Below, piece by piece: positions 34,624-47,419 of a stretch of 64,000 nucleotides of DNA. A program made the translations under genes and the position numbers. The notes below the pieces were generated by a model that was not told where the DNA came from, did no database searches, and worked only from the letters and a program-made list of their open reading frames with translations. Source of the DNA: Euborellia annulipes (Eukaryota > Arthropoda > Insecta > Dermaptera > Anisolabididae); assembly GCA_023213315.1 (NCBI GenBank), contig JAKCPI010001826.1, positions 62,001-126,000 of the forward strand, written 5' to 3'. Within the stretch, counting starts at the first letter, position 1. Every line of letters begins with the position of its first letter.

Positions 34624-34955
34624 AAAATTGACTTTGCAGTTTCTTCGCCAAAATGTTCGGTCAAAACATTATAAAAACGTTTTTAATTTAAAGTTAGTTA
34701 TTATTGGTCAACTTGTACAAGTATCACTTTCGTTACAATCATCATCTTCAGGATTAGCATTTTTTTTTTGTATAGACCAAATAGTGAAAATGAATGTATA
34801 ATTAAAATTGTAGGTCCTGAAGATGATGATTGCACCGAAACTGATACTTGTACATTAAGGGAGTTGACCAATAATAACTAACTTTAAAATAAAAACGTTT
34901 TTATAATTTTTTGACCGTACATCCGTCCTAGGCGAAGAAGCTGCAAAGTCAATTT
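34624..34955. repeat. Foldback with CTGAAGATGATG motifs
   Basis: Arms 34624-34755 and 34812-34955 are inverted copies. Each arm has CTGAAGATGATGATTG followed by CGAAA (34726-34751 minus; 34817-34841 plus), a variant of the hammerhead-like module. A (TAAA)n-like run precedes it. Confidence 0.75.
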
Positions 34956-35099
34956 AATTTGAGTGAAACCTCGTCTGAATCAGCATATGAAAATTAAAAT
35001 AATCATTTTGCTTTGCGTAAAAGGAGTCAAATACAACTTACAAAATCAGAGGTGGATTGTTAGAGTTTCGGTTCAAAAGCTGCTTCACCGTTTGAGATG

Positions 35100-36430
35100 T
35101 CTTGTTAGTATTGAGGAGGAGTGAGAGTGCTCATAGTTTATTTGAATATTTCCATCTAGATGGTTCACATTATCATAATACGGGCGTATGTATTATAATG
35201 AATTCTATTTTGAATATATTTTCGACCATGGTCATCAAATGTCAAAGTTTATTGGTCTATAAATTAGTATCAAGGTTCAATTTTAACAAATTTATTATAG
35301 TATTCCAATTGCGGTGTAGCCAGATGTATTTCGTAAGCTTTACTCTTTGATACAAAAAACAAAAATAAATTCAAATCAAACAAAATAAAAGTAAAATAAA
35401 TTTTTTAAGAAAATCCCCAAAGTAGAACATCAGCTACCAAGATTTTTGTAGTGAAGCACCCCGAGAAGTCGGGTGGGCGGCTCTGAAAAACGTGTGGAGC
35501 GTCCCCCCGTTGCAAATCCGGGTGGGCGGCCCTGAAAAACGTGTGGAGCGTCCCTCCGTTGCCCATCGATATAAGTAAATTTGATATTTATTCTGTATAC
35601 TCCTAAATGGATGGCCTTTTAGCCCTATGGCCTCCAGCTAGAGGGAGAAATAAAAAAAAAAAAAAAAAAAAAAATGGATGACTTCGACAACCGAAAATTA
35701 AAAATTGCTCTCTCTTTCTCCCTCTTTTGAGAAGAACTTAATCATTTCAAAATCTAAATTTGACTAAATGAAAAATTGTTCTTTTTCAAATTTTCAAGAA
35801 AAAATATGTTTCTATGAATTATTATCAAAATACAAACCATAATCCCATTTTTATCAAAAGGGAATTTATTGTTTAATTATAGATATGTAAATAAATAAAA
35901 ATAAAAGTTTTTCTCTCTTGGTTTCATCCACCGAACATTTATTTGACCAATGCCAAAGTTCATTTGAGCATTTCTTCTCTAGATTATAATTAACTAATTA
36001 CTAATAAAAAAAAGTCAAAATTATTGTTTGTTAATTGCTAAAACCTAAGTAAAAAATGTATTAATTGCTGATAGGCAAAACACCAGTTTGTCCAAATCCC
36101 TCCCCCCCCCCCAAAAAAAAAAAAAAATTCTGGCTAAGACTATGATAGAGAATCCAGAATTTTTTTTTAGGAAATTTAATTTGTTTTCTTGATCATTTTA
36201 ATTGTTAATAATTTTAGAATTTTCTAATAATTTTCCTGTAAAAAAAAAAATCATTGGTTAACTAGTGCGCCCAATTTCAATGTTTTTCATTGACTTCAGG
36301 GGGGAGGGAGGGGGGAGTTCACAATTTGGAAAACATACATAGCTGATATAATTTTAATTAAACATGAAAATTTACCTAGCTATAATATAAAAAAAATTAT
36401 TGTGATAATAGAATTTCAATAACTAGTACG
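35100..36430. other. Intron 1, minor repeats
   Basis: At about 35469-35570, two GC-rich units of about 50 bp (GGGTGGGCGGC...GTGTGGAGCGTCCC) stand in tandem. A stretch ending GAGGGAGAAATAAA and 20 or more A (to about 35683) looks like the 3' end of a poly-A retroposon. No gene was recognised. Confidence 0.5.
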
Positions 36431-36432
36431 TA

Positions 36433-36642
36433 CAGTGCGAGACAATATTAAGTCCCACCCATACGTTTTCTACTTGTGATTATTTCATTGTTTTTAAAAA
36501 AAATATTGTATATTTTTAATGGGAACTTTCAGGGTTCAAACCTAGAAGATTTCTATTAAAGATTTTCATTTTCTTTTATAAAAACAATGAAATAATCACA
36601 AGTGGAAAACGCATGGGTGGGATTTAATATTGTCCCTCACTG
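36433..36642. mobile_element. Tc1/mariner-type MITE, complete
   Basis: Flanked by TA on both sides. Ends CAGTGCGAGACAATATTAAG and its near complement; CCCACCCATACGTTTTCTAC lies just inside. Partial copies are at 10188-10279 and 16836-17016. Confidence 0.9.
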
Positions 36643-36967
36643 TACATATTTCATTTTTTCAGTTATCAATTTTATTATAAAATAAGTAAAAATTCAATGA
36701 AATCTATTTTAGCATGTTTTGTTTTAATTAATTGTACTCGAAAATAAATTAAATTGAATGATAATTTTTTTGTTTTATGAAATTATTTTTGTTTATTAAA
36801 TGCGCAATTTAGTCAAGGAACCAACAGCCAGTCAGCTCGTTACGTATGTCATGACCGATTAAAAAGTCTGTTTGCTTAATGAACGCACAGCTGAATATAT
36901 TTATTTATGCATAATAAGGAGAGAGTGTTTATTCATTAGATTATTAAATTTGGATTTTTTTTCGTAC

Positions 36968-37215
36968 CTGTTGCTTATGCTGATCAGCTGATGACCCATG
37001 TGCGACCCCTCGGTGGTCCTGATGACAATTCGCCCCGTCTTGAGCTGAACAACCCAAATGCCACGCCAGACAAACGCACACTGATGCTTTGCTTGCATAG
37101 GCAGCACCAGCAGTATGGCGCCCGCGCGCCTTGCCTGCACACGCACACGCACTCACGCTCACACATACACAGATGTATAGGTCCCGGGAGTTCTCTGCGC
37201 AGTCATGGAATATCA
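36968..37215 (-). other. FKBP8: Probable FKBP8 5' UTR exon and promoter-proximal GC island
   Basis: A GC-rich island in AT-rich DNA ends on the minus strand with AGCAACAG followed by GTACG, a usable donor. It lies 2.9 kb upstream of the FKBP8 start exon, on the same strand. None of its three frames reads into FKBP8 after splicing: two stop in exon 1, and the frame of the ATG has a TAA just before the junction. It is therefore best seen as untranslated. The transcription start is not identified. Confidence 0.5.
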
Positions 37216-38242
37216 AGATTGTCAATCGATTCCGATTTCATTTTGAAATGTAATAAAAGTTCTTTCACTGCACGTGTTAATTATCCCGTTCATCCCCTGT
37301 TGGATACACATCTAGACAAACTAAAGACCGGAGGCTGGGATTCGTTTTATTGCCGCTCATTTTGTCTCGTATTTCCTATTGATAGTGTACTTTGCTTAGA
37401 GACCATATATTGAATAAGAGATAAGGAAAATATCTCAATGTTTTTAAACATTATATTTGAAGAATCGAGAAACAAATTTGGTATTTCAGTTAGGTATTTC
37501 CTGGCCGCCAGAGCAGATTCTTAAAAAAAATTCAATAAAAGTACGACTTTTTAGTGTTTTTTTTTTATTTTTTACTTTCTCTTACCCTATATACCTATAT
37601 ATGAAATATATAGAGAGAAAGTATTGCGATTGCGATCATGTCAAAAATTTGATGTCGAGATATTGGATATACATACAAATCAGAGCCCCCCCCCCTCCCC
37701 CCAAAGGGCTCTGATTTTTATAAAATTCCATATATTATTGTAAATAAAATATTTAAAAATATATCTACGAGTAAATAGACTGTACAAAATTAAACAATTA
37801 ATTCAATTAAATATCTTTTGGCCAAATTTGAGTACCTATTTGTAAGTAAATTTGAAGAAAAAAAAAAATTTTGCTCCTCCCAAGAAAAAAATTTGCCCCC
37901 CCCACCCAAGAAAAAGTTGTATTGACGCCACTGCCCCCAAGGGGTGAAAATAATCCTTTGAACCAAATCGGCCAAAAAGTACTAGCACTTTACAGATGTA
38001 CTTTTCCAGATTTTTTCGATTTTCTCAAAATTCACTCCAACAATTTTGATTCAAATTCATAAATCAACTATTTTTTTATGCTTTTTAAAAAGTAGGTCTG
38101 TGAAATTTTTCGTCCAAGTACACTTTACTGATGTAATCTTTCAGTTTTTTACGATTTTCTCAAAATCCTCTTCAACGATTTTGATTTAAATTCATAAATC
38201 AACTATTTTTTATGCTCTTTATAAAGTATATCAGTGAAATTG

Positions 38243-38876
38243 GAGTCGGGAGGAATAAAACCAGCGTTGTCGAACACCTTTACACTTTTTTTCTAAGCAG
38301 ACGTTTCGGTAACCATAGCGGTTGCCATCTTCAGTGCCAATGAAAGTTGTTTAAGGTGTCCCTGTCATATATGATAATATTGTAATGTATAGGAAGCATC
38401 AGCCTGGAGCGCTCGGAGGCCTGGGCTCCTCCCAGCTCCAGGCTGATGCTTCCTATACATTGCAATCAGTAGCGTAACTAGGTGGGGGCGAAGGGGGCGC
38501 TTGCCCCCCCTCCCCGCCCCAGGCGCATCAAGCCTTTGGCGTCCCTCAATATCGACATAGGCGCCCTAGGGCATCTAAGATATAGACCAAGGACTGTGAT
38601 TTTATCATATTCTTTCCTTAGATTAACCAAAAAATGGATAGTTTTCTTTTAAATTAAATTACAACTTAAAAAACGGCGCCCTAGTTGAGCTTTGTCCCCT
38701 CCGCCCACAAAGGCTAGTTACCCCGCTGATTACAATATTATCATATATGACAGGGACACCTTAAAAAACTTTCATTGGCACTGAAGATGGCAACCGTTAT
38801 GGTTACCGAAACGTCTGCTTAGTATAAAAGTGTAAAGGTGTTCGACAACGCTGGTTTTATTCCTCCCGACTCCAAT
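38243..38876. mobile_element. Foldback with hammerhead-like motifs, split by a hAT MITE
   Basis: Outer ends GGAGTCGGGAGGAATAAAAC and complement. Both arms carry CTGAAGATGGCAACCG, a stem and CGAAACGTC (38300-38334 minus; 38781-38815 plus), with a pairable stem II. The centre is a hairpin with CAGCCTGGAGC. The right arm is interrupted by the hAT element at 38467-38728; without it the arms pair almost perfectly. Confidence 0.8.
38467..38728. mobile_element. hAT-type MITE in a foldback arm
   Basis: Begins CAGTAGCGTAACTAGG and ends CTAGTTACCCCGCTG. Flanks ATTGCAAT and ATTACAAT differ by one base. The inverted arm gives the pre-insertion sequence and confirms the site was occupied once. Confidence 0.9.
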
Positions 38877-39438
38877 CTCACATACCCAGCATACAATTTA
38901 ATTTATATCAGTGAAATTTGTTTGAAGTACACTTGATTGATGCGGAAGCATTCGGTAGCCTAGCGCAGCGCCATCTATGAATCGCGTGGTCAAGTTTGGA
39001 ACTTAGGTGCTAAGGGCAACTAAATATATCTCGACACACAAAATCTGGTGTGACAAGCACAGTACACAACTTTCTCTTGCCGAAGAGTAAGAGAAAATAA
39101 TTCTTTTAATTTGTATCTTGGATTCTATTTCTTTTGAATGTCTGGGTTTTTTTCTATCTACACCACACATTGAATCTGATCTTATCTTTTCGCACTGTTT
39201 GTTTAAAAATTGTCTCTCTTTTTTGATAATTAGGATTTGCAAGGCATGCTATATCAAATAAATCATCAAAAGTTCTAGTCGTTTCTCCAGGATAAAATCG
39301 CTAGTTTTATTCTTTATCAACTTCTGCCAAAAAAAATATTTTTCTCAAATCTCGGGGGAGGGGAGGTAATTACCTCCTTTACTCCCCCCCCTTGTATCCG
39401 GCCTTGATATAGGTCTATTTAGTTTCAGATTTTCAATT

Positions 39439-40437
39439 CCTTGAAACTTAATTTTACTTTAGAAAATATAAAATTTTTGAGATTATTACAGCGCTACGAA
39501 TTTCGTTTTTCAGTATTATAATAGTAGTAATCTGTGGAGTAAGTAATTGATCTTGAAATTTGTACTTAATTTAGAAAATATAATATTTTTTAATGTATTT
39601 TGACTATAAGACTATATGACAAGGGACTATATATAACAAATTTAATTAATTAATTGTTAATATTTATATAATTATTATTAATAAATTCTTAATTCTTCAT
39701 ACTTTTTAATTTTATTTTTTAATAAATTTGTATTAAAAATATGTATGTATGGTTTTTGTAACAGGAGTGAACAGGAGAATAGAATAGTAAAGGAGTGTGT
39801 TGGCGCAAAAAAAAAAAATAACCTCCTTTCTGTTTTTGATCTCCGGGTAAATCCTTTGCTAATTTATCATATAAATTAAGAGGATATCTCAGGCCGATTA
39901 GTGCTGCGACCCTGTGGAGACTTTTAGAATTATAAGTAATTTTTAAAGTTTCCACAAGAGTGCAGCACAAATCAGATATTTTATTCAATTATAAAGATTT
40001 GCTTTCTATACACGATATACTGTATATATATATATAATTTATATGATAAATTTCCAATGATTATATCCGGAGTTCAAAAACAGAGAGGAGGTTATTTTTT
40101 TTTTTTTTTTTTGGCGCCAACACACTCTACTATTCTATTCTCTTGTTCACTCTCTTGTTTTAAAAATATATTTTTTATACAAATAAATTTATTAAAAAAT
40201 AAAATAAAATCGTAAGAAGAATAAAAAATATATTAATAAAATTCCATTCCATTGATTGATTATATTAATAAATACATTTTTTATCATCAAAAACATTTTT
40301 TTTTTTTTTTTCTAAATTAAATACAAGATTTCAAAGTTATTATATTCCACAGATTTTACTATTATACAATAGGCCTAATATTGAAAAACGAAATTCGTAG
40401 GGCTATATATTTTCTAAAATAAAAGTAAGTTTCAAGG
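39439..40437. repeat. Foldback, about 1 kb
   Basis: Inverted arms 39439-39850 and 40068-40437 share CCTTGAAACTTA, CTACGAATTTCGTTTTTCA, and the block with GGCGCCAACACACTCTACT. Partial hAT-like sequence (GGGGGAGGGGAGGTAATTAC) lies just left at 39350-39405. Confidence 0.8.
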
Positions 40438-40551
40438 TAATTTATTCCGAGAATAAATATTTAAATAGGAAATATTGGCTTTAACATTTGAGAAAGAAAA
40501 ACGGAACCTCTCAAAATCAGCACCACGAGACGCGCACCTTAAAGTGGTTTT

Positions 40552-40763
40552 GCTGAAGTTGGTTTATTTGAGAAAGAAAAAACGGTAAATTTTCACCAAT
40601 TTTTTAATAGTTTACAAGGCATTATTTACAAATATTTCGAAATTCACAGAAAAAGGGGTGCGGATACGTCTCTGAAATAATTGGAAATATTATTGCTTTG
40701 TAAACTAATAAAAAATTGCTGAAAATTTACCGTTTTCCTTTCTCAAATAAACCAATCTTCAGC
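40552..40763. repeat. Foldback with GCTGAAG ends
   Basis: Arms share GGTTTATTTGAGAAAG and the complement. The same arm pattern is found at 46203-46550. Confidence 0.75.
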
Positions 40764-41028
40764 CAGTGGCGTAGCGAGGAGGGGGGGGGGGGCAAGGGGG
40801 GCATCATGTCATGCTACTCACAAAAGGGCGCCAAATGGTCCGCAAAACAAAAATTGCTGGATAATTTTTATTTTTATTATAATTGATTTTTGGAAAATAT
40901 ATTTTAAATTTAGTGCTAGTGTAATATAATAATTTTGTATATTTTACATATAATATTATATGGTTTTCGAATGGGGGCGCTAAAAAGGTTTTGTGTCCCG
41001 GGGGCGAGTTAAGCTCGCTACGCCACTG
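40764..41028. mobile_element. hAT-type MITE
   Basis: Begins CAGTGGCGTAGCGAGG and ends CTCGCTACGCCACTG. No convincing 8-bp duplication, perhaps because it abuts another element. Confidence 0.75.
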
Positions 41029-41639
41029 CTGTCAAGTTACTTAGTGTGCGCTACACCCATGACGCTACACCCATATAAACCTATGTAATGTGACGGCTCA
41101 TACTGCTACTGACAAAACTGTTGCGTGATAAAAATCACCCGTGTGCGCATGCCCTTATATAATGTTTTATTCAATGGGAAATGCTTTATGAAATGAAAAT
41201 GTTTTAAATAAATTTCGATTTCCACGAGCTCCGTGGGAACATTTTGAACATTTCGGGGGGGGGCTAAAACTGTAAGAAAATCATATTGGCAAAATTATTA
41301 GCTGACAGGGCCCCAAATTTCGACTGCCTAAAGGCCTCCATCTTGCTTAATCCGGCACTGACTACAACCAACAATTACCAGTTTAAATTTAGTAAACAAA
41401 TTTCACCTCTTATCTTTATAGAGACTACTTTTGAAGGATTTGACCTTCCAAACCCTCCCCTCCCATCGCCACTGAATTACAATAATATTTATTGGAAACG
41501 TTTTCTTACCTTTTCCAAAGGATTGATAAACATTCATCCCGATTCAATATTTATTTGTCATTATTTTGAATACTTTCATTTTACTTTTGAATCTTTTTCT
41601 ATCTCACATTTGTATTTTTAATAGTTCTTAAGACGACAC

Positions 41640-41900
41640 CGACCGATGCTGCTACCTGGTGGCCAAGACTGCAAGCTTTTAGCCAATCTCCCTCTGGTTA
41701 TAGATAACAGAGAGCCATTAAAGGGAAGGGTTGTGGGTCACCAAAAGATGATATTAGGAGATAAATCCCCTGGAGGAGTTGGGGAATGCTTGATGGATGA
41801 TAGCCGCAGGGTCACTGTTACTGGTGACCACGGTGATGAGTCTAAAGGGGATCCAACTGGCTAGCAAGGGGAGGTGGGGGACTCCAACCACAGCCCTAAC
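41640..41900 (+). mobile_element. Possible LINE 5' fragment
   Basis: A GC-balanced stretch with GTTACTGGTGACCACGGTGA and GATCCAACTGGCTAGCAAGG resembles untranslated regions of non-LTR elements. No reverse transcriptase is present; the 72-codon frame across it is not a known protein. The neighbouring 41030-41640 has nothing recognised. Confidence 0.3.
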
Positions 41901-42162
41901 TCATCCCATCTGTATCTGCCAGCCGCAAAGTCCACCTTTCAATCTTAGCATAAAAGAGCTCTCTCACTTCGCAATACTCTAGAGATGCGATTTTTTCTCG
42001 TGTTTTATTTTTATTTCGGTACTTTTTCTTCCCAAACCCCAAAACGGTAATTTCTTTTCTCCCATTTGTGATATAGCTCTCTTTTGACAAAATATATATT
42101 TAGTCAATTAATTATGATGAAAAAGGAAAACTATAAAATAAAATTCAATATCATCAGCATTT

Positions 42163-43041
42163 TTACTTTCTCTTACCCTATATATAAAATATAGGGCCTA
42201 TAGAGAGAAAGTATTGGATTCATGTCAAAAATTCGATGTCGAGATTTTGATGGATCTTCACGTTTTACGGTCCCCTGAATCCAAAAAAGTGGTTTTCGCG
42301 ACATGGGTTGTTTGAGTATCTGTGTGTGTCTGTGAACAAAATATCTCAGAAACTAAAAGAGCTACGAGGTTAAAATTTTATATTTAAGTTAAGCCCCCTC
42401 CCATGGGGTGAAAATAAGCTTTTGAACAAAATCGGCCAAAAAGTACTAGTACTTTACTGATGTACTTTTTCGATTTTCTCAAAATTCGCTCCAACGATTT
42501 TGTTTAAAATTCATAAATTAACTATTTTTTAGATGCTCTTTAAAAAGTATATCAGTGAAAATTTTCGTTGAAATCTTCTGAAGACCACTTTACTCTTGTA
42601 CTTCATAGGAAAAAAAATCTGGTGTGCCTGGCGCACAGCACACAACTTTCTCTTACCTTCGGTAATCGAAAGTTGTGTACTGTGCTTGTCACACCAGATT
42701 TTTTGTGTCGACATATATTTAGTTCCCGACAGTACGGAACATATGAATTCAATTGTCAGATGTAAAATTTATAAGTATGGGAAAATATTTATATTTTGTT
42801 ACCATAGCAACCATTTCTCCTTTACAAATTTTTGTATCGTTTTATACTCATGGCCCAAACTAGGCCAAGAGACAAATAAGAAAAAAAAAAAAAAAATTTA
42901 AATCTTGAAAATCGAATGTAACCTACTGTCGGAAACTATACATGTCGAAACAAAAAATCTGCTGTGACAAGGGCAGAACCTTCTCTTACCTTCGGTACTA
43001 ATCGAAAGTTGTGTGCTGTGCGATCAGTCACACCAGATTTT
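42163..43041 (+). mobile_element. Twin-hairpin copy with a reverse copy nested
   Basis: The forward copy runs from TACTTTCTCTTACCC to about 42606 and resumes at about 42900-43041 with the long hairpin. A reverse fragment with its complete long hairpin (42610-42697) and adjacent body to about 42820 sits between. Confidence 0.8.
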
Positions 43042-43491
43042 TTCCTATTATTTCATTTTAACGCGTGAAAGTGAGCGGCGGTCAATTCTTATTTGAAGGT
43101 TTAAACCATTGTAGACTCCGAACCGCTAATCAGATCAGACTAAATTTTGAGTCAATTTGGTGTTTTCCACGACTAATATTATTTTCACATACTCCTAGAG
43201 CTACGCGGCGCGGAATCTCTGTTTTATAATATTTACGATATTTCTTTATTCTCTACAATTAATAAATGATCAATACGTACTTAATGATAGGCCTACTGTT
43301 TTATTAATATTAAGAAATTATGACTTTAGTCATTCATTCAAGTGATAATTTATCAATATATTATTTAAATTATATAATCTTGTATTGATAATTATGATAA
43401 GAATGTTTGAACTTGATTAAAATTTTAGATCTTTGATTAAAACTTACACCACATGGTTTATTTTATAATTCTAATTTTATTTAAATTAACT

Positions 43492-43566
43492 GGCCCATTA
43501 GCTCAGTTGGTTAGAGCGTCGTGCTAATAACGCGAAGGTCGTGGGTTCGATCCCCCCCATGGGCCA
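43492..43566 (+). tRNA. tRNA-Ile(AAT), with an extra C in the T arm
   Basis: Acceptor stem GGCCCAT pairs with ATGGGCC. The anticodon loop CTAATAA gives anticodon AAT, and box A and box B are present. Compared with the copy at 51086 it has seven rather than six C after TTCGAT, making 75 nt and disturbing the T stem. A T run follows as Pol III terminator. It may be functional, a pseudogene, or an assembly length error. Confidence 0.85.
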
Positions 43567-43929
43567 CATTATTTTTTATTTAATTTCCTATAATGTTCAA
43601 ATGAAATAATTGCTTTGATATAAAATAATCAAATTTTTTTTTGTCTTTTTCGCATCTAAGTGTGTTTAATTACTTCTATCCTTTATATAATTATACCAAA
43701 TATGTAATATATTTATATTGACTTAGCATCATAAACAAGAGTCCTCACTGAATTGGTATCAATCGTTTATTATAATTTTAGAGCGTTTGAAATATTTCTA
43801 AAATAAAGTGATTAATTTTGTTTAAAAAAAAATAAAATCGCCACCAACTGTCTTAAGACCAACCTAGCTCTTTTTTAGTTTTTGATACGATTTTATTTCT
43901 ACCTCGTACAAACTCATGGCAGCGAATTT

Positions 43930-44650
43930 TGAGAAATGTTGATTGCTCTGAGCTACGAAGTAAAGTGTACTTCAAACAATTTCCACGAAAAATTTCACTG
44001 ATATACTTTTTAAAGAGGACCTAAAAAATAATTGATTTATGAATTTTAAACAAAATCGTTGTAGCCAATTTTGAGAAAATCGAATAACACTGAAAAAGTA
44101 CAACAGTAAAGTACTAGTACTTTTTGGCCGATTTTGTTCAAAAGCTTATTTTCACCCCCTTGGGGGGGTGCCTAATATAAATATAAAATTTCAACTTAGT
44201 AGCAGTGGCGGATCCAGGGGTGTTTCTCGGAGGGGGAGGGGGGGTAATCTGGAGTGACTGGTCGCACAGCACACATTTTTTTTCTTAATTTCGGTTATTT
44301 AAAGGCGCATTCTGTACTTGTTTGCCAGAATATAAATACAAATCAAATTTTTAAGTATTAATTTTTAAAATTTTACATTAAAAATACATTTTTTTTTTTC
44401 GAAAAAAAGTATTTTTTTTTTTTAAATCTCGGGGGAGGGGGTAATTACCCCCTTGTATCCGCCCTTGCTTATTAGCTCTTTTAGTTCCTGAGATATTTTG
44501 TTCACAGACACACATACAGACATACCATGTTTTTTGGATTCAGGGGACCTTAAAACGTGAAGATCCATCAAAATCTAGAATCGAATTTTTGAAATGAATC
44601 CAATACCGGTACTTTCTATATATTTCATATATAGGGTAAGAGAAAGTAAA
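43930..44650 (-). mobile_element. Twin-hairpin copy lacking the long hairpin
   Basis: Body in reverse orientation from GAAGTAAAGTGTACTTC to the short hairpin GGTAAGAGAAAGTAAAA. Interrupted by the hAT element at 44203-44467. Confidence 0.75.
44203..44467. mobile_element. hAT-type MITE in a twin-hairpin copy
   Basis: Begins CAGTGGCGGATCCAGG, ends TTGTATCCGCCCTTG. Flanks CTTAGTAG and CTTATTAG differ by one base. Confidence 0.85.
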
Positions 44651-45509
44651 AATTAAGACAAAATTGGCAAAAAGAAAAACAATTATAGCAAGAAAGTCAA
44701 TATTCCAATATTAGTCACATATGTGACTAATGTTTTGACTTGGGGAGTCACGGAAAATTCTGATGTAAACCAATAAAAAGCTTGGGAACCGCTTATCTAT
44801 ATTAAAAAAAAATATTTTAAATAATTAATATGCTAAAAATTATTAATTAACATTCATTATGTAACCAAATATTTAATTTTTTAACGGCCATAGTTCCTCC
44901 GTTCATGGGCTTTATATATAATTAGGCTTATATTAAATCCCCGAAAAGAGTAAATAAAGTTAAATAAAGTCATTAATTCAAATTAATTTTAACTTGGGCC
45001 CTATTTGTTTTATGCCCTCTTGCTTCTTTATTTAACCTAATTCCTATGAATACAGTACATTGTCTTTGTGGTGGCACAAAACCTTTTTATTACTTAAATA
45101 AATTAACACAAATTAGTGTATGAGATAAATAAAAGATCAGAATCATATAATTTGTTTTGTTTCCATTGTATTGTATTTATCTGGATTTTCATCAAATCAA
45201 TAAACATTTTCTTCCGTAAAGTTTAAAACTATATCTTCTTTTTCACACAAGCTTTTTCAAAGTATATTTCGAAAAAAACTAAAGAAATCTTTAGATTAGA
45301 TTTATCGAGGTGCTACGCCAGATGGCACTATTGTCCAAAGTACCCACTAGTTCCTCAAGACAACACATGGTAGCGCTAATGTAACGAATAATTAAACTGA
45401 GTTTGTCTCGGGTACCTATCCACTTTGATTTAATAATTTACTGAGGTCATAGGAAACACATTGAACTGGATAGCTCCACATTTAAGGTATCCACGATGAA
45501 CTGTGACCT

Positions 45510-46680
45510 TTTTATTTTCTCTTACCTATAAATATACAGTATTAGATTCGTATAAAAAATTCGATTGTCAAAATTTTGATAGTAATACACGTCCTTTGAC
45601 CTCATCAATCCAAAAATCTGTTCGGAACAGATTTTTTGTGTCGATATATATTTATAGAATGTACTCTAGAATATTGTTCTTATAATATTTAGTTTATATG
45701 CCTTTTTTATATAATAATGTATTTTATAACAATGTTCTTTTAATATTTATTTTGTAATAAAAGTAAAAAAAAATATTGTTGTATTGTGGACGTGAAAAAT
45801 AAATAAAGAAAGGTATGACTGAAGGCAAACCTAAAATATATATATATATATTTGGTTTCTAGCAGTTCATATTTATACTTTGTTACCATGGCAATTATTT
45901 GTCTTATCTTTTCAATATAGAAGTACTAGACTAAAGTGAACTCCAAACAATTTTGAGAGCAAAATGAGAATATACATTTTAAAAAGCATCTAAAAAATAA
46001 TTAATTTTTGAATTTTAATCAAAATCGTTATAGCAAATTTTGAGAAAAAAAAATTGAAAAAGAACATTAGTAAAATACTAGTACTTTTTGGCCGATTTTA
46101 TTTAAAAGCTTATTTTCTCGCCTCAGAAGGATACCTAACTTAAATATAAAATTTCAACCTCGTAGCTCATTTCCTTTATATTATTTTGATCACAGATAAA
46201 TTATGAAAGACAAACGCTAAATTTTCAACAATTTTTTTTTTTTTAATTAGTTTTCAAGGCAATATTTCCAAATATTTCGGAGACCTATTGGCACTCCTTC
46301 TTCAATGGATTTCACCTCCTTCACCTCTTATGCCCCTTACAATTAAAAATCAAATAAGTAATAATTGCCTGAACGTATAAAATGGTCGCTTCCAAGCGTT
46401 TTAATTGTAAGGGTCATACGTGGTGAAGGAGGTGAAGTGAACTCTACTGAAGGAGTGTCGATAGGTCTCCAAAATATTTAGAAATATTGCCTTGTAAACT
46501 AATTAAAAAAAAAAACTTGCTGAAAATCTAGCGTTTTTTTTTTCATAAATATACGAACTTCAGCACAGAGGAATCCACTTTTTTGGATTCTCTTAAAATG
46601 TGTATTTCCATCAAATCTCGACATATAATTTTTGACATGAATCCAATACTTTCTTTCTATATTTAATTAAATTATCATCT
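45510..46680. mobile_element. Fragmented twin-hairpin copies
   Basis: A diverged forward start at 45510-45640, then a reverse body from about 45870 to 46200 and 46560-46660 around the foldback at 46203-46550. The short hairpin end is degraded. Confidence 0.6.
46203..46550. repeat. Foldback with nested hairpin
   Basis: Outer arms TTATGAAAGACAAACGCTAA and complement; inner arms around TCACCTCCTTCACCTC and its complement. Related to 40552-40763. Confidence 0.75.
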
Positions 46681-46692
46681 AATTAGGCCTAT

Positions 46693-46879
46693 CAGGGCCG
46701 GAACTAGAAGATTTTTTAGGAGTGGAAAAATTTAATTTTCCGCCCCCTCCTTAAAATTTTCTATACAAAATTCATATCATTTTACCTTTTTTTTTAGTCA
46801 ATCTTTCTTTAATTGCCGCCCCCTGATATCTGCCGCCCAGGGCACATGCATCCACTGCCCCCCCCTAGATCAGGCCCTG
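46693..46879. mobile_element. hAT-type MITE, AGGCCTAT direct repeat
   Basis: Begins CAGGGCCGGAACTAG and ends CTAGATCAGGCCCTG. AGGCCTAT is found directly before it and, after three extra bases, at 46883-46890. Same family as 15685-15880 in opposite orientation. Confidence 0.85.
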
Positions 46880-46903
46880 AGGAGGCCTATTGATAAATAA
46901 ATA

Positions 46904-47050
46904 ACATAAGGTTAAGTTTCAAAAAGATTTTATTTTCTCTTATGCGCATTAATATGTTATCTTCAGAGCTATGACACAAACTATTAACGTATTGATGCCG
47001 AACGCGCAAAGCTAAAATAAAATCCTTTTGAAACTTAACCTAACCTTGTG
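46904..47050. repeat. Short foldback
   Basis: Arms AGGTTAAGTTTCAAAAAGAT and complement; the outer AT-rich flanks (46663 side and 47090 side) also pair once the hAT insertion is ignored. Confidence 0.7.
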
Positions 47051-47419
47051 CTATTTATTTATCTTTAATTAAATGATAATTTAATTAAATTTAAGAATGT
47101 TTCAACTAGTGCCAAGGGAGAATTCTTTGGATTATTCTTTCTATTTATTAACATGTATAGATAGATAAGAGAAAATATAAAGTGAGTGTCGCAAAATAGT
47201 CTGTCTCAGGGGGGGGGGGGCGCGAGTCTTCTGGGGGGCGCCCTCCGGCAACCCCCTAGTTACGCCCATGATTATCTGAGGTCCATTTAAACCCTAAAAA
47301 TTTTTATTCTCATGCCGTTTAGAAATCTATTTTTTTAAATGCCAAATTTTTCTTTTAAGTTTTCCCCTCTATTTAAATTTAGTGTGAAATTAATATTGAT
47401 ATCTCTATAATATCAATAT

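Larger units (their letters stand above)
37571..39093 (+). mobile_element. Twin-hairpin copy with nested insertions
   Basis: The short hairpin starts at 37571. Body pieces are at 37925-38242 and 38890-39050, and the long-hairpin start CTGGTGTGACAAGC is at 39043. Insertions include a small C/G palindrome (37680-37720, TCAGAGCCCCC...GGGCTCTGA), a GC-rich filler and the foldback at 38243-38876. Confidence 0.7.

Noticed and set aside
36944..37225. Cys/Val-rich minus-strand frames in the GC island
   Set aside because: None continues into the FKBP8 frame after splicing, and three frames are open only because the island is GC-rich; a 5' UTR exon fits better.
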